Shown: positions 32,817 through 41,800 of the stretch, piece by piece
How positions within the stretch are numbered: position 1 is the stretch's first letter
How the letters are laid out: each line of letters begins with the position of its first letter
Source of the DNA: Actinoplanes aureus
Lineage (GTDB): Bacteria; Actinomycetota; Actinomycetes; Mycobacteriales; Micromonosporaceae
NCBI RefSeq assembly: GCF_015704865.1
Contig: NZ_JADQTO010000012.1
Location: forward strand, 191,865-255,864
Length of the DNA stretch: 64,000 bases
Direction: 5' to 3'
Translations under genes and position numbers: made by a program
The notes under the pieces: generated by a model
The model's input: the letters and a program-made list of their open reading frames with translations, nothing else
Databases searched by the model: none
What the model was told of the DNA's origin: nothing

Positions 32817-35498
32817 TCAGGTGGTCAGGATGCTGTGCAAGCGCCTCGCCTCCTTGAACAGCCGGGATGAGCCGCTGCGGGAAGCGACCGCGGTCAGCTC
32901 GGGGATGTCGGCGCGGGCCTGGACGGCGCGGGCGGCCTGGGTGGCCAGTTCCAGGAGGTCGGGCAGGCCGCGGGGGGACTTGGGCAGCAGCAGTGGCAGG
33001 GCGTTCGCCAGCACCTGCCACACCGCGGCGGTGGCGCCCGCGCGATGGGCGTCGGTCAGGGCGGGGACTACGCGCGTGAGTTTGATCTGGCTGTCGGGGC
33101 CGCACAGGCGGCCGAGTTCGGTGCCGAGGGCGGCGGCGAACGGCTCGGGGCCGGCGGCGAGGGTGAGGAAGGCGTCCACCCCGGCCACCCGGTCCGCCTC
33201 GTGGCGGGCGGCCAGTACGTATGCCAGGGCGAGGGTCATCGCCGGGCCGACCGGGCCGGTGCACTCGGCCAGCAGGGGCAGCAGGCGTCCGCCGCCGCGC
33301 TGGTCCCGATCGGCCAGGGAGGCCAGGCCGGTCAGCGCCCACGCCGCGACGGCCTCGCGGTGGTGCGGCAGGACCATGGTGACCATGTCGGACTCGGCGG
33401 GGCCGTCGGCCGGCAGGTGGTGGGGGATCCGCGGGCGTTTCAGGGTGAGCAACTGCTCCTCCAGCAGGAGCCCACCGGTGCGGGCCGGCCGCAGGTCGAC
33501 GAGGATCCGGTCCGGGCGGCTGGAGCCCGGTGACTTCGCCCCGACCCACTGCTCCATCCTGGAGCTGGCCGGATCGGGCAGGCCACCCTCGGCCAGCCAG
33601 GCGGCGAACTGGAGGCCGGCCGGCGAGGTGAGCCCGGCGGCGCGCTCGGCCAGGGCCGGGTCGGGCGCGGCCGGGCGGGGGAGACGCAACAGGGCCTGCT
33701 GGAGGTCCAGCGGCCAGGGACGCCGGCCGTCCGCCTCCAGGCGGGCGAGGCGGTCCAGCAGCACCTCGGCGTCGAGGCTGCCGTTGACGTGGGTGGGTGT
33801 GGCGAGCAGCAGCGGAACCGGGGAACGGGAGATCTCCAGCGCCACCTCGGCGACCCGGGCGGACAGCACGCCCTCCGGGTTCTGCTCGAACGGCGAGTCG
33901 GCACCACCACGCCGGCCGGAGCCCCAGACGATCTTGAGGGCGCGGATCATCCGGTTCCACAGGCCGCCGCCTCGCCGAACCCCGGTCACGACGCGGATCG
34001 CGTCGCCGAGGTAGGCGGTGCGTTGCTGATACCAGATCTGCTCCGCGAAGTGGTGCGGGTAGCGGTCCAGCAGTGGGGCCAGCGCCGTCGCCAGATCGGC
34101 CGTGTGGCTCGACTCGCGCAGGCTCACCAGGGCGGCCAGCACCCGTTCCCAGCGCAGCCCCGTCTCCTCGGACGTCAGAAGCATCACCTCCTCGGCCAGC
34201 TCGGCCGCGCTCGCGATCGGCGGCGGAACCGTGGTCACCGGCGGGAGCGGCGGCAGCTCGGCAAGCGCGGCGGGCTCCTCCTCGGGCGCGGCGACGCCGA
34301 GCAGCTCCGCGCTGCGAGCCGGCAGGTCACCGGCGAGCCCGGTGGCGGCGTCGGCGAGGCGCGCGACAGTGCCCGGGTCGAGACGGCTCGTGTGCCGGCC
34401 GATCAGGGTGAGGGCGCGTTCCTGGATGTCGAGGGCGGGATGGCCGAACGCGGCGGCCACGGTCTCCAGGATCTCGCCGGCCCGGTCCGGCTCCCGGCGC
34501 ACCACCCGCTCCAGCCAGGAGAGCTGTGCCTTCACCAGCGTCTTCTCGGTGCGCAGCAGGGTGGCGGCGCTGACCTCGAGGAGGGTCCGCATCTCCAGGC
34601 GGCCGGCGTCGTCGACAGTACGCAGTGCGCGCTGAGCCAGACCGGCGATCACCGGCGGCGCGTCCGGCAGCAGCCGGGCATAGTCCGGCGTATGCGTGGC
34701 GAACTCGTCGACGGTGAGTGCCAGCGCGTCGTGCAGCAGCACGAACGGGCGCAGGGCGTTGACCCGGTCACCGCGGGCCAGCCGGTCCACTGTCGCGTCC
34801 AGGATCACCTTGCGGTCCAGCCGGCCCTCGGCGACCAGGTCGGCGATGACGGTAGGGAAGCGTGGCGTGGTGTCCCACCGTCCGGTCCGGGCACTGAGGT
34901 GACCGACACCGGCGTCGGCGCCGAGACCGTCGATCTCGAAGACCCCGGGGAGCAGCCGGTCCAGGAACGGGTCGTCACGCAGCCGCTGGTGCAGTGACGG
35001 CGGCTGCCGCTGGGTGCGGAGCAACTGGTTGAGCCAGCCCCGGACGAAGCCCTCGGTGGCCGGCGGTTCCGCTGCGCCGGCCCGCAGCAGGGCCGCGGCG
35101 AACCGCCAGTCCTCGAACCAGACGTCGCGGGCCGGGAGGCGTTCGGCCAGGCGGACGCCGAGGTCACCGACCCAGGGGAGCTCCCGGGCCCGGGCGACGG
35201 CCAGGAACCGGTCCGGTGCGGTCCGGTTCCACATCTGCATGTTGCGCCGGCCGAGCAGCGCCGCGGCCCGTGCGGCGGTCGGCATGCAGCCGATCACGGC
35301 GAGCGCCCACCCGGTGGTGGGGTTGATGTCGGACCGCCACCACAGGTCCGGATCGGCGGCCCGGATGCCGGCCTCCACCGGCTTCGCCGCCGCCAGCCGC
35401 TCCGCCTCGGTCGCCGACAAGAGTAGGGCGGTGATGCCGTCGAGGTCGCCGGCGCGGGCGGCGCTGTCGACGGCCGGCCAGGTGAGTGTGCCGCTCAT
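32817..35498 (-). CDS. DUF6493 family repeat protein
   Basis: An 893-aa helical protein of the DUF6493 family, function unknown. Seen: MSGTLTWPAVDSAARAGDLD at the N-terminus, IGCMPTAARAAALLGRRNMQ (about 67-86), RDVWFEDWRFAAALLRAG, then alternating helices with HEAT-like spacing (LDIQERALTLIGRHTSRLDP), and a C-terminal RVVPALTDAHRAGATAAVWQ segment. No TM or catalytic motif. It overlaps by ATGA a tiny gene, itself overlapping the SWIM gene upstream. SWIM and DUF6493 genes recur together, which suggests a complex. ATG at 35498; earlier starts lie inside the upstream genes. Confidence 0.85.
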   Translation of the reverse strand: MSGTLTWPAVDSAARAGDLDGITALLLSATEAERLAAAKPVEAGIRAADPDLWWRSDINPTTGWALAVIGCMPTAARAAALLGRRNMQMWNRTAPDRFLAVARARELPWVGDLGVRLAERLPARDVWFEDWRFAAALLRAGAAEPPATEGFVRGWLNQLLRTQRQPPSLHQRLRDDPFLDRLLPGVFEIDGLGADAGVGHLSARTGRWDTTPRFPTVIADLVAEGRLDRKVILDATVDRLARGDRVNALRPFVLLHDALALTVDEFATHTPDYARLLPDAPPVIAGLAQRALRTVDDAGRLEMRTLLEVSAATLLRTEKTLVKAQLSWLERVVRREPDRAGEILETVAAAFGHPALDIQERALTLIGRHTSRLDPGTVARLADAATGLAGDLPARSAELLGVAAPEEEPAALAELPPLPPVTTVPPPIASAAELAEEVMLLTSEETGLRWERVLAALVSLRESSHTADLATALAPLLDRYPHHFAEQIWYQQRTAYLGDAIRVVTGVRRGGGLWNRMIRALKIVWGSGRRGGADSPFEQNPEGVLSARVAEVALEISRSPVPLLLATPTHVNGSLDAEVLLDRLARLEADGRRPWPLDLQQALLRLPRPAAPDPALAERAAGLTSPAGLQFAAWLAEGGLPDPASSRMEQWVGAKSPGSSRPDRILVDLRPARTGGLLLEEQLLTLKRPRIPHHLPADGPAESDMVTMVLPHHREAVAAWALTGLASLADRDQRGGGRLLPLLAECTGPVGPAMTLALAYVLAARHEADRVAGVDAFLTLAAGPEPFAAALGTELGRLCGPDSQIKLTRVVPALTDAHRAGATAAVWQVLANALPLLLPKSPRGLPDLLELATQAARAVQARADIPELTAVASRSGSSRLFKEARRLHSILTT

Positions 35499-35650
35499 GC
35501 CCGGCCCTCCGTGACCGCCGGCAGCCTCGAGGTGCCCGCCCGGTGGGCATCGGCAAGGGCCGGCACGACCCGGCCGAGCGTCACCGTGCTGTCGGCGGCC
35601 AGGTCGCCGCTGCGGGCCAGCCGGTCCAGGACCTCCCAGCTCAGGGTCAT
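35495..35650 (-). pseudogene. 51-aa in-frame remnant of a DUF6493 paralogue
   Basis: An open frame of 51 codons with ATGA overlaps at both ends. Residues 3-17 (LSWEVLDRLARSGDL) match the DUF6493 N-terminus LTWPAVDSAARAGDL; residues 20-39 (DSTVTLGRVVPALADAHRAG) match the DUF6493 C-terminal DSQIKLTRVVPALTDAHRAG (15 of 20 identical by hand). The two ends of the long protein, normally about 800 residues apart, are therefore joined. The simplest reading is a tandem paralogue that lost its middle by an in-frame deletion. It may still be translated as a coupling peptide between SWIM and DUF6493. Confidence 0.7.
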
Positions 35651-36975
35651 GCCGGCACCTCGGCGTCCTCGGTGGCGGCGCCGGCCACGACCATCTGGAC
35701 GGCCAGGGCGTGCTTGCACGGCCCGCGATCACCGCGGTGCTTGGCCCACCACGGGCAGGTGCAGGAGGCGGCGTCGCGGACCTGGTACGTCTCGTCGCCG
35801 CTGCGCACCACCGACACCTCCGCCCCGGCGGTGACCGCCCCCTCCGCGACCAGCGCCCGGGCGCCGGCCAGCCGGGGGTTCATCCTTTCCACCACGTCCG
35901 CCGAATACGGCAGGGTGCGGTGGAAGTAGCCCGCCTCGGCCACGTCGTAGCCGACCCGCCCGGCGGTGCCGAGCTGGGTGAGCGCGTCATGCACCCGGCG
36001 GGCGTCCAGACCGGAGGCGGTGACCAGAGCGTCCACGTCGATCGTCGGGTCCCAGGAGAGCAGGGCGCTGATCAGGTCGGCGTCGTCGGCCGCGTCGTCA
36101 CTGGCCAGCGACCCCAGCACCGCGCCCTCGCCGGAGAACCCGCGGTACGGCTCCGGCGACAGGGTCAGCGACAGCCGCAGAGCCGGCATGCTCAGCTCCC
36201 AGGTGCTGGCGACCGGCCCGTTACCGGCGGCAACCGGCGGCCCGTACACCCGCAGCGTGTTCGCGTACCGAAGGAAGGGTTTGAAAGCGGACAGCCGGCC
36301 GGCGCCCGGCAGGCAGACCGCGCCCGGCACCGGCCGGGACGTGAAGCGCAGCGAACGGCCGGCCGGGATCGCCCAGAGGATCGACCTGTCGCTGGCGGGC
36401 AGCCGGTTGAGCAGCACCCGCGCCTCGGCCACGCCGATCTCGGCCCGCGGGTCGAACCGGGCGGTCAGCACCTGCGCCTCGGCGAAGCCGCGCAGCCAGC
36501 GGGCCGGCAGCGGCACCTTCCGCTCGACCAGCGGACCGTCGAACGTGGTCACGGTGAGGTCGTCGGGGCCGACCGCGACGTGCAGCGGATCGGTCCGCCC
36601 GACCCGGGTCAGCGCCCGCTGCAATGGCAGGTTGACGTCCACATTGGTGGTGCCGTGCGCGACGATCTCACCATCCAGTCCGGCGGGGAGCACGTCCATC
36701 CGGGCGTAGACGCCGCAGCAGCCGGAGAACGACTCGAACCGCAGCCGGTCCGAGCCGGCGGTCACCACCGGGTCCAGGCTGGCCGGGCTGACCGGCCGGA
36801 AGTATCTGGTCCGGGCGACCTCGGCGACGGCCAGCAGACCGGTCGCCGCGGCGCCGGGATCGGTGAGGAAGCCGGTGAAGAAGCGGGGGTGCGCCGCCGG
36901 ACCGCCGGAGGTCTGCAGGGTGAGGTCGCCGTCCAGGGTGGACGAGCCCAGATACGAGTACGCCGCGGAAACCAT
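35647..36975 (-). CDS. SWIM zinc finger family protein
   Basis: A 442-aa protein. The C-terminus has the SWIM signature CxCxnCxH: CTCPWWAKHRGDRGPCKHAL (about residues 409-428), a zinc-binding DNA/protein interaction motif. The rest is a mixed fold with HPRFFTGFLTDPGAAATGLL near the N-terminus, RFESFSGCCGVYARMDV and a winged-helix-like segment before the SWIM (ALVTASGLDARRVHDALTQL). The ATG at 36975 (MVSAAYSYLGSSTLDGDLTL) is family-typical; the frame open further upstream runs antisense to pgi. First gene of the SWIM / remnant / DUF6493 operon, divergent from pgi. Confidence 0.9.
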   Translation of the reverse strand: MVSAAYSYLGSSTLDGDLTLQTSGGPAAHPRFFTGFLTDPGAAATGLLAVAEVARTRYFRPVSPASLDPVVTAGSDRLRFESFSGCCGVYARMDVLPAGLDGEIVAHGTTNVDVNLPLQRALTRVGRTDPLHVAVGPDDLTVTTFDGPLVERKVPLPARWLRGFAEAQVLTARFDPRAEIGVAEARVLLNRLPASDRSILWAIPAGRSLRFTSRPVPGAVCLPGAGRLSAFKPFLRYANTLRVYGPPVAAGNGPVASTWELSMPALRLSLTLSPEPYRGFSGEGAVLGSLASDDAADDADLISALLSWDPTIDVDALVTASGLDARRVHDALTQLGTAGRVGYDVAEAGYFHRTLPYSADVVERMNPRLAGARALVAEGAVTAGAEVSVVRSGDETYQVRDAASCTCPWWAKHRGDRGPCKHALAVQMVVAGAATEDAEVPA

Positions 36976-37025
36976 GGCGCAGAACTTAGAACGTAGGTAC
37001 GACAATTTCTGACCGGGACCTCGCG

Positions 37026-37050
37026 CCAGGGGACAATTCGGTACCCCTGG
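37026..37050. promoter_or_regulatory. inverted repeat in the pgi / SWIM divergent region
   Basis: CCAGGGG (37026-37032) and CCCCTGG (37044-37050), a perfect 7-base inverted repeat around an 11-base AT-richer centre with GGTACC. It lies 51 bases upstream of the SWIM gene start and 121 bases upstream of pgi. A possible operator. Confidence 0.4.
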
Positions 37051-37170
37051 CATGCCTAGGCCGTTCGTGGGACTAACCTCGCGGGTAGTCGTCCGTGCGG
37101 GCCGGTTCGCAGGTGCGAGACACCGGTTCGTGCCACGATTTGTGCGACGTCCAGGTTCGGAGTGGGAGAG

Positions 37171-38799
37171 ATGAGCGAACACGTTTCCGACAGCGCCGAA
37201 TGGCAGAGCCTTCAGGGACTCGCGGAGAAGTTCTCGGCCGTGCACCTGCGTGACCTGTTCGGCAGTGACCCGCAGCGCGGCGAGCGATATGCCGCCGAGG
37301 TCGCCGACCTGTACGTGGACTACAGCAAGAACCTGGTCACCGACGAGGTGCTGACCGCCCTGTTCGCGCTGGCGCAGCGGGCGAAGCTGAGCGAGAAGAT
37401 CACCGCGATGTTCTCCGGCGAGCACATCAACGTGACCGAGGACCGGGCCGTGCTGCACACCGCCCTGCGGCTGCCGCGGGACGCGTCCCTGGTCGTCGAC
37501 GGCCAGGACGTGGTCGCCGACGTGCACGAGGTCCTGGGCCGGATGGGCGCGTTCGCCGACAAGGTCCGCTCCGGCGAGTGGACCGGGCACACCGGCCAGC
37601 GCATCAAGACCGTCGTCAACATCGGCATCGGCGGCTCCGACCTGGGCCCGGTGATGGCGTACGAGGCACTGAAGGACTTCTCCCAGCGCGACATCGAGTG
37701 CCGTTTCGTGTCGAACATCGACCCGACCGACCTCTACGAGAAGACGCGGGACCTCGACCCGGCGACGACGCTGTTCATCATCGTGTCGAAGACCTTCACC
37801 ACCCAGGAGACACTGACCAACGCCAAGGAGGCCCGCTCCTGGCTGCTCAAGACCCTGACCGACGACGCAGCGGTGGCCAAGCACTTCGTCGCCGTCAGCA
37901 CGAACGCCGAAAAGGTCGCCGACTTCGGTATCAACACCGATAACATGTTCGGCTTCTGGGACTGGGTGGGCGGTCGCTACTCGCTGCCCAGCGCGGTCGG
38001 CCTGTCCGTCATGATCGCGATCGGTCCGGACAATTTCAGGACCATGCTCGCCGGTTACCACGCTGTCGACGAGCACTTCCGCAGCACGCCGATCGAGCGC
38101 AACGTGCCGGCCCTGCTCGGCCTGCTCAACGTCTGGTACGACACGTTCCTCGGCGCCCAGTCGCACGCCGTCCTGCCGTACGCGCAGTACCTGCACCGCT
38201 TCGCCGCCTACCTCCAGCAGCTGACCATGGAGAGCAACGGCAAGTCGGTGCGGCTCAACGGCGACCCGGTCACCTTCCAGACCGGCGAGGTCTTCTGGGG
38301 CGAGCCCGGCACCAACGGCCAGCACGCCTTCTACCAGCTGATCCACCAGGGCACGAAGCTGATCCCGGCGGACTTCATCGGCTTCAGCGTGCCGAACCAC
38401 GACATCGGCGAGATGCACGACCTGTTCATGTCGAACTTCCTGGCCCAGACCGGCGCGCTGGCCTTCGGCCGCACCCTGGAGCAGGTGCAGGCCGCGGGCA
38501 CCGACGCGAAGGTGGCCACGCACCGGGTCATGCAGGGCAACCACCCGACCACGACGATCCTCGCGGAGCGGCTGACGCCGGCCACGTTCGGGCAGCTGGT
38601 GGCGCTCTACGAGCACATCACCTTCACCCAGGGCGTGATCTGGGAGATCAACTCGTTCGACCAGTGGGGTGTGGAGCTTGGCAAGGTGATGGCCAACCAG
38701 CTCGCGCCCAAGCTGACCTCCGCTGCGGCGCCCGCCGACGACGCCGACTCCTCCACGAATGTCCTGATCAAGCGCTACCGTTCGCAGCGCGGCCGCTGA
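37171..38799 (+). CDS. pgi: glucose-6-phosphate isomerase
   Basis: A 542-aa enzyme converting glucose-6-phosphate and fructose-6-phosphate in glycolysis and gluconeogenesis, in the cytosol. The two family signatures are present: VVNIGIGGSDLGPVMAYEAL (about residues 146-165) and the C-terminal GVIWEINSFDQWGVELGKVM (about 490-509). Also intact: FTTQETLTNA, the FWDWVGGRYSLPSAVGLS stretch and the catalytic region SNGKSVRLNG, FWGEPGTNGQHAFYQLIHQG. Start: ATG at 37171, eight bases past GGAG; a GTG at 37162 is in frame but has no site. The length is normal for bacterial Pgi. It is monocistronic, or followed by the AlkZ-like gene 33 bases later. Confidence 0.98.
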   Translation: MSEHVSDSAEWQSLQGLAEKFSAVHLRDLFGSDPQRGERYAAEVADLYVDYSKNLVTDEVLTALFALAQRAKLSEKITAMFSGEHINVTEDRAVLHTALRLPRDASLVVDGQDVVADVHEVLGRMGAFADKVRSGEWTGHTGQRIKTVVNIGIGGSDLGPVMAYEALKDFSQRDIECRFVSNIDPTDLYEKTRDLDPATTLFIIVSKTFTTQETLTNAKEARSWLLKTLTDDAAVAKHFVAVSTNAEKVADFGINTDNMFGFWDWVGGRYSLPSAVGLSVMIAIGPDNFRTMLAGYHAVDEHFRSTPIERNVPALLGLLNVWYDTFLGAQSHAVLPYAQYLHRFAAYLQQLTMESNGKSVRLNGDPVTFQTGEVFWGEPGTNGQHAFYQLIHQGTKLIPADFIGFSVPNHDIGEMHDLFMSNFLAQTGALAFGRTLEQVQAAGTDAKVATHRVMQGNHPTTTILAERLTPATFGQLVALYEHITFTQGVIWEINSFDQWGVELGKVMANQLAPKLTSAAAPADDADSSTNVLIKRYRSQRGR

Positions 38800-38832
38800 T
38801 TTCTGTCAGACCCTGCTTCTAGGCTCAGTGCC

Positions 38833-39900
38833 GTGGATGTGAGAACGGCACTGAGCCTGCGCATGACCAGCCTGCTCCTGGGTGCGAGATCCGTCGACGA
38901 CGTGCCCGGCATCGTCGAGTGGTTCGGCGCCATGCAGGCACAGGATCTCAACAGCGTGCTCTGGTCGCTGGGCGCCCGCCTGCCCGGACGCACGCTGCCC
39001 GAGATCGTCGCCGAGACCGAGCAACGGCAGGTGGTGCGCACCTGGCCGATGCGCGGCACCGTCCACCTCATCCCGTCCGCCGACGCGCACTGGATGCTCG
39101 ATCTCACCGGCGTCCGCCAGCTCACCGCGGTCAACAAACGCTGGGACTACCTGGGCCTGGACGAGAAGATCGCCAACCGCGCGATGGAGATTCTCGCCGC
39201 CGCCCTGGCGGCCGGCGGCGGGCGACTGCCGCGATCCGAGTGCCTGGGCGCGCTCGCCGAGGGCGGCCTCGACGTGACCGGTCAGCGGGGCTACCACCTG
39301 CTTTGGTACGCGTCACAGCGCTCGTTGACGGCGATCGCGCCCAATTCCGGAGCGGAGCAGACGTTCGTGCTTCTCGACGAGTGGGTCCCGACGCGGAACC
39401 GGCCGTCGCGTGAGGAGGGCCTGGCGATCCTGGCCCGCCGCTATTTCCGGTCACACGGACCGGCCACGGTAAAGGACTTCGCCGGCTGGACCACCCTCAC
39501 GCTCACCGATTCACGAGCGGGCATCGCGGCCGCCGGCCTGGTCGCCGTGGATGTCGACGGGGTCGAGATGTGGGCCGATCCGGAGGCGCTCGACGCCGGG
39601 CCGGTGACCGGGTGGTGGGCGCTGCCCGGCTTCGACGAGTACCTGCTGGGCTACAAGGACCGCTCGATGATGGCCACCAAGGAGCAGCTGGCCAAGATCG
39701 TTCCCGGCGGCAACGGCGTCTTCCAGTCCACCCTGGTGCACGACGGCCGGGTGATGGCGACCTGGAAACGGACCTTGGGCAAGAAGGCGGTCACGGTGAC
39801 CGTGCTCCCGCTCGCCGACTTCGACCTCGACGACGCCCGGCCGGCCTTGGAAGGATTCGCCGGCTACCTCGGTCTGCCGTTAATAGTTAAGAACCCTTGA
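38833..39900 (+). CDS. winged-helix DNA-binding protein, AlkZ/HTH_42-like
   Basis: A 355-aa protein of the HTH_42 superfamily (crosslink-repair glycosylase AlkZ/YcaQ relatives). The motif GAMQAQDLNS (about residues 32-41) contains the QxQ signature of this group; further marks are TWPMRGTVHLIPSADAHWML, RGYHLLWYASQRSLTAIAPN, FFRSHGPATVKDFAGW-like (RYFRSHGPATVKDFAGWTTL), and GFDEYLLGYKDRSMMA. Related proteins excise alkylated or crosslinked bases; several actinobacterial members protect antibiotic producers. GTG at 38833. It lies 33 bases after pgi, perhaps by read-through. Substrate specificity is not deducible. Confidence 0.85.
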   Translation: MDVRTALSLRMTSLLLGARSVDDVPGIVEWFGAMQAQDLNSVLWSLGARLPGRTLPEIVAETEQRQVVRTWPMRGTVHLIPSADAHWMLDLTGVRQLTAVNKRWDYLGLDEKIANRAMEILAAALAAGGGRLPRSECLGALAEGGLDVTGQRGYHLLWYASQRSLTAIAPNSGAEQTFVLLDEWVPTRNRPSREEGLAILARRYFRSHGPATVKDFAGWTTLTLTDSRAGIAAAGLVAVDVDGVEMWADPEALDAGPVTGWWALPGFDEYLLGYKDRSMMATKEQLAKIVPGGNGVFQSTLVHDGRVMATWKRTLGKKAVTVTVLPLADFDLDDARPALEGFAGYLGLPLIVKNP

Positions 39901-39960
39901 TATTCATGGATGTGAACGCCACTATGTGGGGCACACGTCCGTTTGTGTCAGGGAGCCGCC

Positions 39961-41292
39961 ATGAGAGTTCGACGCGGGTTGATAGCGATGATCGCCGGAG
40001 TGGTGGTGGCGACCGGGTCCGTGGTGGCGTTCTCGCCGACCGGGGCCGCGGCCGTCGCCTGCTCGTCGACGGTGTGGGCCGAGGGTCCCACCTACACGGC
40101 GGGGCAGCAGGTCACCTACCAGTCCAAGCTGTACCAGGCGCTCGTCACGCACACCGCCTACGCGGGCACCGGCTGGAACCCGGCGGCCACCCCGACCCTG
40201 TGGCGCGACCTCGGCGCCTGCACCGGTGGCGGCACCTCGCCGTCCCCGTCCGTCTCCCCGTCGCCGTCGAAGTCACCCTCCGCGTCGCCGTCCACCTCGC
40301 CGTCCACGTCCCCGTCGGCCTCGCCGTCCACCAGCCAGCCGGCCTGCGCGATCAAGGGCCGCCCGGCGGGCAAGGTGCTCCAGGGCTACTGGGAGAACTG
40401 GGACGGCGCCTCCAACGGCGTGCACCCCGGCATGGGCTGGATCCCGATCAACGACAGCCGGATCACGGCGCACGGCTACAACGTACTGATGGCCGCCTTC
40501 CCGGTGATCCGCTCCGACGGGACCGTGCTCTGGGAGAACGGCATGGACGCCGGCGTCAAGGTCCCGACCGCGGCGGAGATCTGCGCGGCCAAGGCGCAGG
40601 GTGCCACCATCCTGATGTCCATCGGCGGTGCCACCGCCGGGATCGACCTGAGCTCCAGTGCGGTCGCCGACCGGTTCGTCGCGACGATCGTGCCGATCCT
40701 CAAGGCCTACAACTTCGACGGCATCGACATCGACATCGAGACCGGGCTCACCGGCAGCGGCAACATCAACACGCTCTCCACCTCGCAGGCCAACCTGATC
40801 CGGATCATCGACGGGGTGCTCGCCGCGATGCCGTCGAACTTCGGGCTCACCATGGCGCCGGAGACGGCGTACGTGACCGGCGGCAGCGTCGTCTATGGCT
40901 CGATCTGGGGTTCCTACCTGCCGATCATCAAGAAGTACCTGGACAACGGGCGGCTCTGGTGGCTCAACATGCAGTACTACAACGGCAGCATGTACGGGTG
41001 CTCCGGTGACTCTTATGCGGCCGGCACCGTGCAGGGCTTCACCGTGCAGACCCAGTGCCTCGCCAACGGCCTGACCATCCAGGGCACGACGATCCGCATC
41101 CCCTACGACAAGCAGGTCCCGGGCCTGCCGGCGCAGTCCGGGGCGGGCGGCGGCTACATGGCCCCGTCGCTGGTCACCCAGGCCTGGAACAGCGTCCCCG
41201 GCATCAAGGGCCTGATGACCTGGTCGATCAACTGGGACGGCTCGAAGAACTGGACCTTCGGCGACAACGTCAAGGCCCTGCAGGGTCGCTGA
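39961..41292 (+). CDS. secreted GH18 chitinase with CBM5/12
   Basis: A 443-aa exported enzyme. Signal peptide residues 1-32 (MRVRRGLIAMIAGVVVATGS ... AAAV). A CBM5/12-type chitin-binding module (about 34-88: STVWAEGPTYTAGQQVTYQS, YQALVTHTAYAGTGWNPAAT) is joined by a Ser/Pro linker (91-127) to a GH18 catalytic domain. The catalytic motif DGIDIDIE ends in the acid Glu260; MSIGGATAG and MTWSINWDG are also family motifs. It hydrolyses chitin. ATG at 39961 has CAGGGAG upstream. The AT-rich stretch 39880-39930 probably holds the promoter; the direct repeats of Streptomyces chi promoters are not seen. A strong terminator follows. Confidence 0.95.
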   Translation: MRVRRGLIAMIAGVVVATGSVVAFSPTGAAAVACSSTVWAEGPTYTAGQQVTYQSKLYQALVTHTAYAGTGWNPAATPTLWRDLGACTGGGTSPSPSVSPSPSKSPSASPSTSPSTSPSASPSTSQPACAIKGRPAGKVLQGYWENWDGASNGVHPGMGWIPINDSRITAHGYNVLMAAFPVIRSDGTVLWENGMDAGVKVPTAAEICAAKAQGATILMSIGGATAGIDLSSSAVADRFVATIVPILKAYNFDGIDIDIETGLTGSGNINTLSTSQANLIRIIDGVLAAMPSNFGLTMAPETAYVTGGSVVYGSIWGSYLPIIKKYLDNGRLWWLNMQYYNGSMYGCSGDSYAAGTVQGFTVQTQCLANGLTIQGTTIRIPYDKQVPGLPAQSGAGGGYMAPSLVTQAWNSVPGIKGLMTWSINWDGSKNWTFGDNVKALQGR

Positions 41293-41298
41293 CGCGTG

Positions 41299-41347
41299 GT
41301 CCTGTGCCGGCCGCCCAGGACCGTCCCTGAGGCGGCCGGCACGGGAC
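41299..41347 (+). terminator. chitinase terminator
   Basis: A 17-base stem, GTCCTGTGCCGGCCGCC (41299-41315) and GGCGGCCGGCACGGGAC (41331-41347), with one G-T pair and a 15-base loop, starting 6 bases after the chitinase stop. Confidence 0.85.
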
Positions 41348-41800
41348 GATGTCGATCTACGAACGTCGCTGCGACTACCGGTTCTGGCGGGAGCGAACTG
41401 TGGCCGGTTCGAACATTTGGACCGGAGCGGGGCGACGTGTTCGCCGACCCGGCCACCGGTGGTGAGATCGGTACCCACCCGGAGCGCATATCGTGGTGCA
41501 CCGGTTCCGAGGGGCTCCTCGCCCGCGTGAACGAGGAGCCGGCGCCGCTGGCCCGCGACCGGCTCATCGTCGTCAGCCGCGGCGGCGATCGGGCCGCCGC
41601 CACCACGATCCCGGCCACCGCCTGGTGCGACTGCCCGGCACCGCGCCCGGCGTGATCTGCGGTGCCGACAAGCACGACACGCCGAAGTGCACGGCCGTGC
41701 TGGATGCCGGTGCGCTGACCGGCGGGCGTTCGCAGGCCGCGGCTGCCCGGCCGAGCCATCCGGGGTGCGGGCGTCGGGAAAAGATAGTTGACTCGGCCTC
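41348..41800. other. gene-free stretch before the esterase gene
   Basis: About 450 bases. A plus-strand frame open to 41655 (VFADPATGGEIGTHPERISW ...) has no ribosome binding site, no recognised family and two unusual Cys codons near its end, so I do not call it a gene, though a small exported or regulatory protein cannot be excluded. The end of the stretch (41776-41800) contains AAAAGATAGTTGACTC, the only AT-rich patch and a likely promoter for the esterase. Confidence 0.5.

Noticed and set aside
36976..38616. Upstream extension of the SWIM frame across pgi
   Set aside because: It runs antisense to pgi and lacks family sequence; the real start is the ATG at 36975.
41296..41655. 119-codon frame after the chitinase
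   Set aside because: It starts within the terminator hairpin, has no ribosome binding site and no family resemblance.
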